A stretch of DNA of 64,000 nt from the NCBI RefSeq assembly GCF_036067295.1, contig NZ_CP107954.1, positions 2,108,001 through 2,172,000 of the forward strand, in the 5' to 3' direction. The notes under the pieces are model-generated. The model was not told the DNA's origin and ran no database searches. It saw only the letters and a program-made list of their open reading frames with translations. Made by a program: the position numbers and the translations under genes. This DNA comes from Kribbella sp. NBC_00382. Lineage in GTDB: Bacteria; Actinomycetota; Actinomycetes; Propionibacteriales; Kribbellaceae. Shown piece by piece: positions 8,601-15,994 of this stretch (position 1 is the stretch's first letter; each line of letters opens with the position of its first letter).

Positions 8601-9736
8601 TTCTTGATCGCCGTGTCGGTGAGGGTGCCGTCCTCGCCGGACGTCTTGCCGACATTGCCGAGGTACAGGCCGAGGTCCTGCAGCATGTGCTGGATCTCGC
8701 GGGTCCCCCAGGTGTCCCGGACGGTGGTGATCGTGCCGCTCGGGCGTTCCTTGCGCAGCTCGTTCCACTCGGCGATCGACTTCTGCGGTTCGCTGCCGAA
8801 GGTCAGCATCGCGTACGTCGCCCGCCCGCGCCGCTCCGACAACGCCTGGTTGTACGCCGGTGAGCCGACCAGGTCGGTATGCCCGGAGATGACCAGTACC
8901 TCGTCGGGATGTTTGTCGGAGTACGCCGCCGCGGCCTGCAACACGTGTCGCAGGCACGGCTCGACGAATGCCTTGTCGAAGCGGAAATGGATCGCGAAGA
9001 CCGTACCGACCTTCGCCCCGCGCCGCAGGATGACCGTCACCGCCGCGACCTGGCCGTCCTGCACCTTCACCGCCGCCGAGCCGGTCAGAACCTCACGCTG
9101 ACCGGTCGGCGTCGCGGTGTCGTCGACCAGCGCGTCGACCGTGTACTCGCCGGCCGGGAAGGGGTCCTCGAACCAGACGTCCGGGCGAATCCGGTTGGTC
9201 AGGGTCCGGTCGAGCTCCTTCGTGGACTCGGTCTCGACCCCGTGCACGGTCAGCTTGACGCGATCCATGTCGAAGGCCGGATCGCCTTCCACCACGACCG
9301 TCACCGACAGCTTGCCGGTCTCCACGTCCGGCGGCGGTGGTGGCGGGATGATCACGTCCTCGGTGTCGATCTTCTCGGCCGGCAGGAACTCGCGCAGCGC
9401 GAACCGGTACTCGAACGCGTTCGGCCGGCCGGCCGCCTCGCGGACGTCCATCCGCTCGATCAGCACCCGGTCGACCAGCGTCGCCGAAGTGATGTCGGAG
9501 ACGAACGCGACCGGTTCGCCGGCGTGGAAACTCTTCCGCAGGTCAGCCAGGTGCGGCAGCGTGTCCGCGGCTGTCAGCACCCCGGTCAGCCGGACCTGGG
9601 CGGCGCGCCGGCCGAGGTCCTGCAGGAAGTCCCCCTCGAGCCCGGGGACCTGGTGGCGGGTGACCACCTGGTCCTCCCCGGTCTCGACCAGCTGGACCTG
9701 TTCCAGCTCGAGGTCTCCCAGCATCGGCCGGACCAT
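5621..9736 (-). CDS. Giant fusion: DNA-circularisation-N-like domain, OmpA-like domain, peptidoglycan-binding domain and long Ig-like tail
   Basis: A 1371-aa protein in the middle of the injection-system operon. Residues 1-125 resemble the 179-aa gene at 10186-10725, from MLGDLELEQVQLVE to the shared AGRP...F.Y...LREF motif. A proline run (IIPPPPPPD, near 130) leads into a beta domain, then an OmpA C-like domain at about 245-320 with FRFDKAFVEP, SGHTDLVGS and NQALSERRGRATY. A peptidoglycan-binding-1 repeat follows at about 340-395 (REIQHMLQDLG, IKKFQQDHGLAADGIVG). A Cys-containing region (about 425-540) and a second proline linker near 650 precede some 700 residues of beta-sandwich-like sequence. 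There is no signal peptide. It may tie the particle to the cell wall or act in a spike or fibre role. Coding is certain; the role is inference. Confidence 0.85.
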   Translation of the reverse strand: MVRPMLGDLELEQVQLVETGEDQVVTRHQVPGLEGDFLQDLGRRAAQVRLTGVLTAADTLPHLADLRKSFHAGEPVAFVSDITSATLVDRVLIERMDVREAAGRPNAFEYRFALREFLPAEKIDTEDVIIPPPPPPDVETGKLSVTVVVEGDPAFDMDRVKLTVHGVETESTKELDRTLTNRIRPDVWFEDPFPAGEYTVDALVDDTATPTGQREVLTGSAAVKVQDGQVAAVTVILRRGAKVGTVFAIHFRFDKAFVEPCLRHVLQAAAAYSDKHPDEVLVISGHTDLVGSPAYNQALSERRGRATYAMLTFGSEPQKSIAEWNELRKERPSGTITTVRDTWGTREIQHMLQDLGLYLGNVGKTSGEDGTLTDTAIKKFQQDHGLAADGIVGDATWPVLIEAYLGHEPLNLPTARLLPNKNATGCDSGPLRWLGCNEQDPVFVTEDAHRPNRRTELMFVHEPVMPCQVPKPVTLDLVPEGAGGGGWCLDDGTATAVNCFVVPWDKPCPTGPPDPKRPWCRKPAEQGSFVVQGRIHFEDGTPFVGKYILIAADGEYMDDEAHKTAGATPAGTPIPGRTQADGSFEYKKQKGPGTFSIEVDGPFVVSAGTQSLDDVKGNAVCFRLDGSADADIVVVDRAVAFVQPQIILDQPPAPPPGPPPPAPQPTVTGLDAVVVKKATTVPARRPVVLKCSTAFNGSGALTIALADRIKFFDAVTAGGVVASGATFTSAQLLAGVTIFAEGAKASDKVGDVVLTLSLTVDGKKGLAAKKAMTAVELFLDLHQSRTSTAADPLPLTAATKMNPGRFVHLQDTDLHHGRAMITVRPPKPAGFTGTLVLSAFDVLDATPREKLFAAADEVAAAGQASLGASVKVPAPIPAAGVKFWVEGAKVSTTIRDAGFQLGVDGLEVDGDRVRMTVVEFSNLVATIPGTPPKIARLANGPTADHTFTVGAKGFDEDPTVNLPLPLFENAVTLAAPVRLTVDVKPAGTPVSWDAQRASGIPAANGGDDAAAIVALHTAKKPTVKVVTGNNLQATLLADNCGTFHVRPFVDGNGNGIFDHKIDREPNRILNLVLGQATLFLDSSVASDANHTVAPVVGGGIATSSGSFDIANPATAALHMNAQVDVVTGGADGRRIIGQFFGGWVNNLTAGTTFNAAYTDPAVTPNKVHPAPFVLASNRALATGAATSFVAGDPAPALVVPAILDTGRTPGEGAGGDTATLGRSRIRSRTNQPAGQRWIVEAVDSPGAPAGAVRPTHPTFATAKLSSLEVKIRFSCHLVLWTNQNAVSGASPVATPAVQAANRSYVVLERLNWQLDGKWSLDIATGAITQVSAPKTVLSGKTKTSPAVVASGAAVEVRPPAAVPLATRDARL

Positions 9737-9740
9737 CGGG

Positions 9741-10157
9741 TCAGCCCTTCAGGCTGTTCAGGTGCGCGACGATGGCAGCGATCAGGGCGAGGATCTCGGC
9801 TTTCACGGCGTCGACGCTCGGCAGCCCGGTGACCACGTCGGTGATGCTCGCGATCGAGTCGATGCTCGCGGTCTCGTTCGGCAGCAGCTTCTTCGCCGCG
9901 TCGAGCAGGGCCGGGATCTTGCTGGTGAACGCCGACACCTCGGCCAGACCCGGGATCGCCCCGACGTCGAGGTTCTCCAGCGCGGCCTTCAGCTTGTTCA
10001 TCAACTCGATCAGCTGGTCGAGCAGGTCGTTCACCTGCGGGACCAGCGACGCGATCGCCTGGATCGCCGGCTTGATCGTCGGCACATTGGTGTCCAGGAA
10101 ACTCTTCAGGTCCGCCAGCACCGTCTTCAGCTGCTCGAACAGGTTCTCGTCGGCCAT
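9741..10157 (-). CDS. Small helical injection-system protein (138 aa)
   Basis: An unrecognised 138-aa protein, predicted almost wholly helical from heptad-like Leu/Ile spacing (LFEQLKTVLADLKSFL, LLDQLIELMNKLKAALENL, AEILALIAAIVAHLNSL). It lies 4 bases upstream of the giant fusion gene and 28 bases downstream of the DNA-circularisation-N-like gene, so it is in the same transcript. The size, helicity and lack of charge clusters would suit a short tape-measure-like or coiled-coil plug protein, but no family could be named. The ATG at 10155-10157 has an upstream purine-rich GGGGGAGAAGAGG stretch as ribosome-binding site. Confidence 0.72.
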   Translation of the reverse strand: MADENLFEQLKTVLADLKSFLDTNVPTIKPAIQAIASLVPQVNDLLDQLIELMNKLKAALENLDVGAIPGLAEVSAFTSKIPALLDAAKKLLPNETASIDSIASITDVVTGLPSVDAVKAEILALIAAIVAHLNSLKG

Positions 10158-10185
10158 CGTCCTCTTCTCCCCCTGGTTGCTCCGG

Positions 10186-10725
10186 TCACGGCAGGTCTGC
10201 CGCGAACTTGGTCAGCCGGTCCAGCAGTTCGTTCAGCGGCTCGACGAACCGCTCCAGACCGGTCGCGAACGGCACGGCGAAGTCGAGCCCGTCCAGTACG
10301 CCGCCCAGCAGGTCGGTCGCGTCGCCGAGGATGTCGTCGCCGAGTGGGTCCGCGGCGGCCGGCTCGACCGGTTCGATGAACTCCCGCAGGGTCAGCACGT
10401 ACCCGAACCGGTCGGGCCGGCCGGCCAGCTGCCGGACCTGCAGGTCGTCGATCAGTACTGCGTCGATCGCGCAGTCGGTGGTGATGTCCGCGACGAACGG
10501 AACCGCCTTCCCGGTCCGCAGGTCCTTCTTCAACGTCTCGACCAGCTCCAGCGCCTTCGGGTCGGTGGCGACGCCGGTCACCGTGACGGTCGTCGGCGCC
10601 CGCCCGAGGTTCTGCAGCAGGCTGCCGTCCTTGCCGATCGGTTTGTGCTCCGCCAGCGCCCGGCGATCGCTGGTCCCGATCTCCTGTACCTGCGGCAGTT
10701 CGGTGCCCGCCAACATCGGCCGCAT
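10186..10725 (-). CDS. DNA-circularisation N-like baseplate/tail protein
   Basis: A 179-aa protein whose first 125 residues match the style of the phage DNA-circularisation protein N-terminal domain (Mu gpN-like): a Gly-Arg after 'LLQNL', then VTVTGV, a PFVADIT segment, and the closing AGRPDRFGYVLTLREF. The last 50 residues (from EPVEPAAADPLG) form a separate amphipathic helix region ending in LNELLDRLTKFAADLP. The start of the 1371-aa protein is a diverged copy of the same domain. In Mu-like phages this protein sits between the tape measure and the hub. In most eCIS the corresponding position carries a LysM protein, which is absent here. The ATG is 3 bases downstream of the preceding stop codon. 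Confidence 0.75.
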   Translation of the reverse strand: MRPMLAGTELPQVQEIGTSDRRALAEHKPIGKDGSLLQNLGRAPTTVTVTGVATDPKALELVETLKKDLRTGKAVPFVADITTDCAIDAVLIDDLQVRQLAGRPDRFGYVLTLREFIEPVEPAAADPLGDDILGDATDLLGGVLDGLDFAVPFATGLERFVEPLNELLDRLTKFAADLP

Positions 10726-10728
10726 CCC

Positions 10729-11955
10729 TCACACCTCGATCCCGTACCGCCGAGCCGCGTCCCCGAGCACCCGCTCCAGCACCCGCTCCACATCCGAGTC
10801 ATCCCAACCACCAGGCCCACCCGCCCGACCCACCTCATCCGACTCCGCCGACCTGTCCGGCTCACCCGGCCATCCCGACCGCCCCGACTCACCCGGCCAT
10901 CCCGACCCAGCCGACCGACCCGACCCGACCGACTGCCCCGACCCGATCGGCTCACTCGGCTCACTCGGCTGACCCGGCTCACTCAGCCCCGCCAGCCCAC
11001 TCGACCCAGGCAGCCCACCAGGCCCATCCGACTCACCCGACCAGCCCGACCTCGGCTGCTCGCTCAAACCGCCCGACCTACCCGACTCGCTCCGCTCACC
11101 TGCCGCGTCCGCCCTGCCCCGTCGGCCCGCCCGGGCCCGTCCCCCCGAACTCCCCAGCTCTGGCCCGCGCCGCTCGACCTCCGGTGCCGTGTCCGCCCAG
11201 CCCGACGGCAACCTGTCCGAGCCCGCCATACGCGACCCGGGCCCCGGCGCCTCGGCACCGCCCGTCGCCGGCCCACCGCGCACGCCTTCACGCGAACCGG
11301 ACTCCGAGCTCCCGGAGAGACGGCCGTCCTCGATGCCAGCAGGACCTGCCTCAGCCGGTTCTTCCACCAGCCGTAGCCGATTCAGCAACTCCGCGGGCGC
11401 CATCTGACCACCCCGCGGCGCGCACCGCAGTACGTCGAGAAGCCGATCCGGCTCAGCAGCGATCCGCCGTCCCACCGCCGCACTCAGCAGCGCCGGGACC
11501 TCACCGGCCTCAACCACCCGTTCCGGCACCCCGGACGGACAGTCCGCCGCCCCAACCGCCCGGAGCCGCGGCCGCCGTACCGGCCAAGGATCCGCCCGGG
11601 GTACCGCCTCCGTCCGCTGTGGCGCCTGGGCCAGCGCACGGAGCCGCCTTTCGTCAACAAAACAAGCCGATTCACCGACCACAGCAACCGAAGGGCCGCC
11701 GTCTACCTCAGGCGTGGCCACCCTCCGCCGCTTCCTGGACGGTTCCACTACCGCACAAGCCGCCTGCTCTGTCTCCTCCACCACTTCAGCCGGCGATCCC
11801 ACCCCGAGCAACCGGATACCACCCAGACTCGGCACTGGTACCGCGGCGGCCCGGCAGGCCCGGACGGCCGGCCCGAGGCGATCCAGCCGGTCCGCCTCCT
11901 CCTGCATCTTGTTGCGCCAGGCAACCAATGCGCCGGCGTGGGCGAGGGCGGACAT
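10729..11955 (-). CDS. Injection-system protein with long Gly/Ser/Pro-rich disordered linker
   Basis: A 408-aa protein with three parts. Residues 1-190 are helical and rich in Arg, Ala and Pro, beginning MSALAHAGALVAWRNKMQEE. Residues about 190-385 are low complexity, with many SGWPGE, GRSG and SEPS units and almost no hydrophobic residues. The last 24 residues return to ordered sequence (DVERVLERVLGDAARRYGIEV), a helical end like those of several phage and injection-system proteins whose C-terminal helix docks on a partner. ATG at 11953-11955 overlaps the upstream stop by 4 bases. The frame keeps clear third-position GC bias through the linker, which supports real translation. Function unknown. 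Confidence 0.75.
   Translation of the reverse strand: MSALAHAGALVAWRNKMQEEADRLDRLGPAVRACRAAAVPVPSLGGIRLLGVGSPAEVVEETEQAACAVVEPSRKRRRVATPEVDGGPSVAVVGESACFVDERRLRALAQAPQRTEAVPRADPWPVRRPRLRAVGAADCPSGVPERVVEAGEVPALLSAAVGRRIAAEPDRLLDVLRCAPRGGQMAPAELLNRLRLVEEPAEAGPAGIEDGRLSGSSESGSREGVRGGPATGGAEAPGPGSRMAGSDRLPSGWADTAPEVERRGPELGSSGGRARAGRRGRADAAGERSESGRSGGLSEQPRSGWSGESDGPGGLPGSSGLAGLSEPGQPSEPSEPIGSGQSVGSGRSAGSGWPGESGRSGWPGEPDRSAESDEVGRAGGPGGWDDSDVERVLERVLGDAARRYGIEV
10800..11385 (-). repeat. Low-complexity coding repeat (Gly/Ser/Pro linker)
   Basis: On the plus strand this appears as runs of CCCGAC, CTCACC and CCGACC hexamers with 6-18-base periodicity, for example ACCCGGCCATCCCGAC occurring twice between 10865 and 10910. 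Read on the minus strand it gives degenerate SGWPGE/PGRSG/SEPS repeats inside the 408-aa protein. It is prone to length change by slippage. Confidence 0.7.
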
Positions 11956-12398
11956 CAGCTGACCTCGGCGCTGCGGCCGGCCATCTCGACGTACATCAGG
12001 ATCTGGCCGACCGTCATCGCGCTGACCTCCTCCGGGGTCCAGCCGAACTCGTCGGCGAGCACGAAGCACGCCTTGGCCAGCGGTGTCTGGACCAGCTCAC
12101 CGAGCCGGTCGCGGGGCGTGTCGATCCCGCTCAGCTCGTTGATCCGGTCGACCAGGAAACGCGCCAGCCCGGCCGGCAACCGGCCGGCCTGGTCCACCGT
12201 CAGAACCGGTTCGACCAGCGCCTGCTGGATCATCAACCCGGCCGCCAGCTCGCGGTCGTCGCGGGAGGCGTGCGCGATCCGTTGCACGTCCCGGACGGTC
12301 AGCGGCCGGATGGTGACCGCACCGGCCGGTCCGCCGGGTGGCAGCTCGACCTCGTGGGTGAGCGCGCTTCCGGCCAGCAGATCGTCCGCGGTGAGCAT
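11955..12398 (-). CDS. Tail assembly chaperone-like protein
   Basis: A 147-aa protein placed directly after the tube gene, where phage tails and injection systems encode a small assembly chaperone. Its sequence starts MLTADDLLAGSALTHEVELP, then TIRPLTVRDVQRIAHAS, the type of short beta hairpin plus helices seen in phage tail assembly proteins, and ends with FGWTPEEVSAMTVGQILMYVEMAG, where the 'W....V..MT..Q...Y' pattern is familiar from T-chaperone-like proteins. The ATG at 12396-12398 is chosen because it lies 10 bases after the tube stop; upstream codons would lie within the tube gene. Family call is by position and pattern. Confidence 0.62.
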   Translation of the reverse strand: MLTADDLLAGSALTHEVELPPGGPAGAVTIRPLTVRDVQRIAHASRDDRELAAGLMIQQALVEPVLTVDQAGRLPAGLARFLVDRINELSGIDTPRDRLGELVQTPLAKACFVLADEFGWTPEEVSAMTVGQILMYVEMAGRSAEVS

Positions 12399-12408
12399 GG
12401 CGCCGGCC

Positions 12409-12963
12409 TCAGGCGAAGGCGACGTTGGTTGGCGGCGCCTCGCCACCACCGGCGTCGCCGCCGGAGCCGTCCCGGTCGACGACCCGGACGGTCAGCGCCT
12501 TGAAGCACAGGTTCTCCATCACGAACTCGTCCTCGGGCAGCGACCAGCTCCAGTTGGAGAATTTCACCCCACCCAGCTCCAGGCTGAGCGAGTTGGCCGG
12601 CCGGGCCGGATCGCTCAGCCGCAGCGTGATGCTGAAGGTCGGTTGCACGTACGGCTCCGGCGTCGCGGTCGGGGTCGCGCCCCGGCCGAGCAGCAGGAAC
12701 AGCAACGCGCCGTTCACGTACGCCCGGCCGACCGTGCCCGAGATCGCGATGTCGCCCGGACTGAGCGAGACCGGGTGCCTACGGCCGACCTCGTAGAACT
12801 CCTTCAGCGCGGTGTCGACGCGGACCTTCACGTCGCTCAGCCGGCCGACGGTCTGGATCGCGAACGTGTCGACGATGGCCTTCGCGTCCGCGCCTTCCGG
12901 CGTGTCCTCGCTGGCCAGCGTGAGGGTGCCGTGCGCACCCGTGAACACCTCTGTGAGTGCCAT
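12409..12963 (-). CDS. Tail tube protein
   Basis: A 184-aa protein immediately downstream of the sheath gene. The body has the alternating beta pattern of tube proteins, with VKVRVDTALKEFYEVGRRHP, SPGDIAISGTVGRAYVNGAL and the C-terminal YVQPTFSITLRL...FVMENLCFKALTVRVVDRDG, which matches the conserved closing strands (E...F.ALTV...D) of T4 gp19-like and FII-like tubes. A Gly/Ala-rich tail follows. Only one tube paralogue is visible, whereas many eCIS carry two or three. ATG at 12961-12963, with AAGGAC as ribosome-binding site, is 14 bases after the sheath stop. It would polymerise into the hexameric inner tube. Confidence 0.78.
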   Translation of the reverse strand: MALTEVFTGAHGTLTLASEDTPEGADAKAIVDTFAIQTVGRLSDVKVRVDTALKEFYEVGRRHPVSLSPGDIAISGTVGRAYVNGALLFLLLGRGATPTATPEPYVQPTFSITLRLSDPARPANSLSLELGGVKFSNWSWSLPEDEFVMENLCFKALTVRVVDRDGSGGDAGGGEAPPTNVAFA

Positions 12964-12977
12964 GACTGTCCTTACCG

Positions 12978-14648
12978 TTAGCCGAGGAAGATGGTGACGA
13001 CGATGAAGTCGATGCTGAAGGTCGGCAGGATGACGAGGTCGACCAGCGCGCGGCCGCGGATCTCGTCGTCCCGGCTGGCGTGCACGTCGAGCTGGTAGCT
13101 GACCAGCATCTCGCTGGTCACCATCGACGCCAGGAAGCCGTTGATCGTCGCTCGCAACGCGCCCCGGACCCGCTCGTTGTTCAGCAGCCCGATGTACGGC
13201 GTGGCCGCGGACCGGACGCCGAGCTTGGCGTAGTCGACGATCCGCCGGGTGGTGATCTGCGTCCACGCGGTGTTCGTCGAGGTGGTGATGCCCTTCACGA
13301 CCCGGAAGCCCTGCCGGTTCTCCAGGGTGAGCACCCGGCTCAGCACGAGTTGCTTGAGTTCCGCGTTGCTGAAGTCGTGCTCCAGCTTGTCGACCGCGAG
13401 CACCTTGTTGGTGAGGCTGATGTGCGCCGGCTGCGACGCCAACAGCCCGGCCACTGCGGCGGCGGCGTACGTGCCCGGCAGTACTACGGGCAGCGGCGGG
13501 CTCTGAGATCGGTCGGCTGTGCCTATGCCGGGTCCGACGAACAGGAGGCGGTCGCTGTTGAGGCTGTGGGCCGACGTGTTCGACAGGAACGTCGGACGGT
13601 CGGTGGCAGGCGCAGTACCGACTACTGCGATCCGCTCCCGCTTGATCTCGTCACCGGAGGCTGCCGCGCAGTGTGCTGCGAGGTCGTCGCCGAAGGTCTG
13701 GTCTTGTCCGGCCGCGACGATGATGTGCGCTTCTACGCCGAGCAGCGCGTCCAAGCCTGTCTGGTAGTCGGCACCCGCGGCACCGTTCGCCCCGCCGACA
13801 AATGGAGTCGCAGTAACCGCGTCGGGCAGCTCATCCGGGTGGTAGGCCGCAGGAGCCGGTGGCGAGGCCGGTGCTGACCCACTGACGAGTGCTGAGTTCG
13901 CCAGGTCGGAGATGAGGTCGTCGCCGGAGACGACGCTGTAGGTCTCCTCCGCCTGGATGCCGAGCTTCACGGTGACCTTGCGGGCGGCCGACTTGGCCAC
14001 TGTGTAAGTGGCAAGCACTACATCGCCGGCAGCAGGAGCAGTACCGAAGGTCAGCTCGCCACTCGCTGTGTTGACGCCTACCTGAGTCGGGTTGGGCGGC
14101 GCGTCGTAGACGATGCCCGGCACTTGGTCAGCACCACCAGCAGAGGGCCGTACGACGATCCGGTTGGTCGCGCTCTGGATCACGGGTGCGTGCGCGAGTG
14201 TCGGCGGCGTACCGGCGACCTCTTCGCTGCGGACCTGGGCGTTGGTGTCTGCGGTCGACACTGCGACTGTGAGCGCGTTGCCCCAGGTGCCGGGCGACTT
14301 GGCGGTCAGCTGCACACAGGGTCCACCAGGCGAGGCCAGGTCGACCACTGCGGGCGCAGCGTTGTTGTCGGCGATCCGTACCGCCCAGACGGTCGTGGCG
14401 CCGTACTTGTAGGCCTGTTCGATCGCCCGGGTCAGCGTGAGCTCGCCGGAGGCACCGTCGACCCAACGGTCGTAGCCGCCGTACTTCGTCAGCGCGTCGG
14501 GGTAGCTACCGAGCACCTGCGGTACGCCGATCGGGCCTTTGCCGGCCGTGCCGACGACTCCCAGGTTTCCGACGGTGACGGCACCGGGGACGATGAGTGC
14601 CTCGGGTCGCACCTCGATCAGTACGCCGGGCAGAACTGCTTCGGTCAT
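12978..14648 (-). CDS. Contractile tail sheath protein
   Basis: A 556-aa sheath subunit. The N-terminus PGVLIEVRPE...VPGAVTVGNLGVVGTAGKGP is the classic start of contractile sheath proteins (PGVY..E......I....T...FVG.A..GP). The C-terminal sheath domain is equally clear: VVKGITTSTNTAWTQITTRRIVDY, then ATPYIGLLNNERVRGALRA and YQLDVHASRDDEIRGRALVDL (each read in pieces), ending in strands IDFIVVTIFL that swap with the next ring. An insertion of about 200 residues in the middle is usual for long sheaths. The ATG overlaps the upstream stop by 4 bases. Contraction of this sheath is the power stroke of the machine. Confidence 0.95.
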   Translation of the reverse strand: MTEAVLPGVLIEVRPEALIVPGAVTVGNLGVVGTAGKGPIGVPQVLGSYPDALTKYGGYDRWVDGASGELTLTRAIEQAYKYGATTVWAVRIADNNAAPAVVDLASPGGPCVQLTAKSPGTWGNALTVAVSTADTNAQVRSEEVAGTPPTLAHAPVIQSATNRIVVRPSAGGADQVPGIVYDAPPNPTQVGVNTASGELTFGTAPAAGDVVLATYTVAKSAARKVTVKLGIQAEETYSVVSGDDLISDLANSALVSGSAPASPPAPAAYHPDELPDAVTATPFVGGANGAAGADYQTGLDALLGVEAHIIVAAGQDQTFGDDLAAHCAAASGDEIKRERIAVVGTAPATDRPTFLSNTSAHSLNSDRLLFVGPGIGTADRSQSPPLPVVLPGTYAAAAVAGLLASQPAHISLTNKVLAVDKLEHDFSNAELKQLVLSRVLTLENRQGFRVVKGITTSTNTAWTQITTRRIVDYAKLGVRSAATPYIGLLNNERVRGALRATINGFLASMVTSEMLVSYQLDVHASRDDEIRGRALVDLVILPTFSIDFIVVTIFLG

Positions 14649-15859
14649 GTCTCCCTCTTCTCCGTGAGCCGTAGGTAGACCACGGCGGTCTGGTCGAGGC
14701 CAGGCCCCGAGTAGGTGATGCTCAGCCGGTCGGATCTGGCCAGCAGCCCGATCGGCGGGTCCAGTACGCGGTTGAACCCGGCGTACTCGTCCGGCACCGC
14801 GTCGACGTTCCAGTCGCCGAGCGTCAGCCCGGTACCGGCCGGCCCGAGGCTGGCGAAGAAGACGCCTGGTGACAGGGTCACTTCGGCCGGCCCGATGGCG
14901 GCCAGGAAGCTCGCCAGGTCGGGCTGGACGACAGGCGGCGCGCCGGAGGCGTCGGTACGGCGTACCGTCACCGCGCCGCCGAGCGGTGGGCCGGCCTGGA
15001 AGACGAGTGCGCTGATCCGGCGGATCGTCGCGGGACCGGTCAGGACGAACTCAGGCGTCTCCTGGTCGTCCCAGCGAACCAGGTCGTCGGTGACGGTCTC
15101 CTGCTCGCGGGCCGGACTCGGCGACTCTTCCGGATCGGTGGTCACCTGAATCCGGGTGATCAGGCTGTCCGCGTCATCGCCCGCGTCATACCGGTACTCG
15201 TAGAGCAGGTCGAAGCTGGTGGTCTTGCGCCAGGCGGTGAGGGAGTCGAACTCCTCGGCAGGCGGGGTGTCGGCGACGTTGAACCGCAGGAAGCCCGCCG
15301 ACCGCAACTCCTCCCGGTCGTCCAGCAGGTCGGAGTGCAGGGTCAGCACCGCGGAGTCGACCAGCGGCGCCGTACCGCCCCACAGCTGGAACCTGACCCG
15401 CGCATCCAGCCGCCCGGCCCGCAAGGTACGTACCCCCAGGGCGGCAGACTCGGCGCCGGTCTGGTTGCCCAGGCCTGCCAGCTTCTCGGTGACTCGCTCC
15501 AGGGTCACATTGGGCTGTGGCAACGCCGGTATCGTCGCCGGCAGCCGCGCGCCCAGTACGGCCAGCATGTCGGCCACCACCTCGGTCAACGTAGGTCCGG
15601 CCACGGCCAGCCTCCGTCGACGTGGGACAGCGGGCACCGCGACCGCCAGCTGCCGCTCGATGAACCGCGCGATGTCGGCCGGCCGCCGCCAGCCCTGCCG
15701 TTGCCCGGTGACCGCGTCGGTGACGAAACCCGCCCAGCCGACGGCCAGACCATCGGCTGGTTCGAGCAGCGCCCGGACCACGAACGAGCGTGCCGACACG
15801 AGGTCGTCGTCGATCGAGCTGACCGGTCCACCGCTTCCCCCACTGCCGTCGGCGTTCAC
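14645..15859 (-). CDS. First gene of the injection-system operon, 404-aa uncharacterised protein (possible tail-terminator/cap role)
   Basis: The family was not recognised. Residues about 10-110 are helical (FVVRALLEPADGLAVGWAGF; TEVVADMLAVLGARLP), and residues 150-400 are beta-rich (RVRFQLWGG, SFDLLYEYRYDAG, VTLSPGVFFASLG, DQTAVVYLRLTEKRE). A gene at this place, just ahead of the sheath, often encodes the tail terminator or a Pvc16-like cap. The start is uncertain: the frame stays open upstream into the regulator gene, but a strong hairpin at 15995-16030 must be non-coding, so the GTG at 15857-15859 (VNADGSGG) is taken. A TTG at SWEAFG would add about 40 residues. It overlaps the sheath gene by 4 bases. 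Confidence 0.72.
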   Translation of the reverse strand: MNADGSGGSGGPVSSIDDDLVSARSFVVRALLEPADGLAVGWAGFVTDAVTGQRQGWRRPADIARFIERQLAVAVPAVPRRRRLAVAGPTLTEVVADMLAVLGARLPATIPALPQPNVTLERVTEKLAGLGNQTGAESAALGVRTLRAGRLDARVRFQLWGGTAPLVDSAVLTLHSDLLDDREELRSAGFLRFNVADTPPAEEFDSLTAWRKTTSFDLLYEYRYDAGDDADSLITRIQVTTDPEESPSPAREQETVTDDLVRWDDQETPEFVLTGPATIRRISALVFQAGPPLGGAVTVRRTDASGAPPVVQPDLASFLAAIGPAEVTLSPGVFFASLGPAGTGLTLGDWNVDAVPDEYAGFNRVLDPPIGLLARSDRLSITYSGPGLDQTAVVYLRLTEKRET

Positions 15860-15994
15860 ACTGTCTGCTGCCGCTTCATCGGTCCGCGATTCCCCCTTCG
15901 CGAGCCCACTCGCGAGCCCTTCCGCCTCCCCACTCCACTCGCCTCCGGTCTCGGCGCCGTCTCCCCGCCGTCTCCCGAACGCCTCCCACGACAA

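Noticed and set aside
4860-9101. A 1413-codon open frame on the plus strand opposite the OmpA-like fusion.
   Set aside because: At this G+C content long antisense frames arise as shadows of codon third-position bias; it has no motifs, and the minus-strand frame has domains and overlaps its neighbours as an operon should.
10800-11385. A CRISPR-like or tandem repeat array.
   Set aside because: The repeats are short, irregular and keep reading frame within a protein, with no spacers or leader; it is coding low-complexity sequence.
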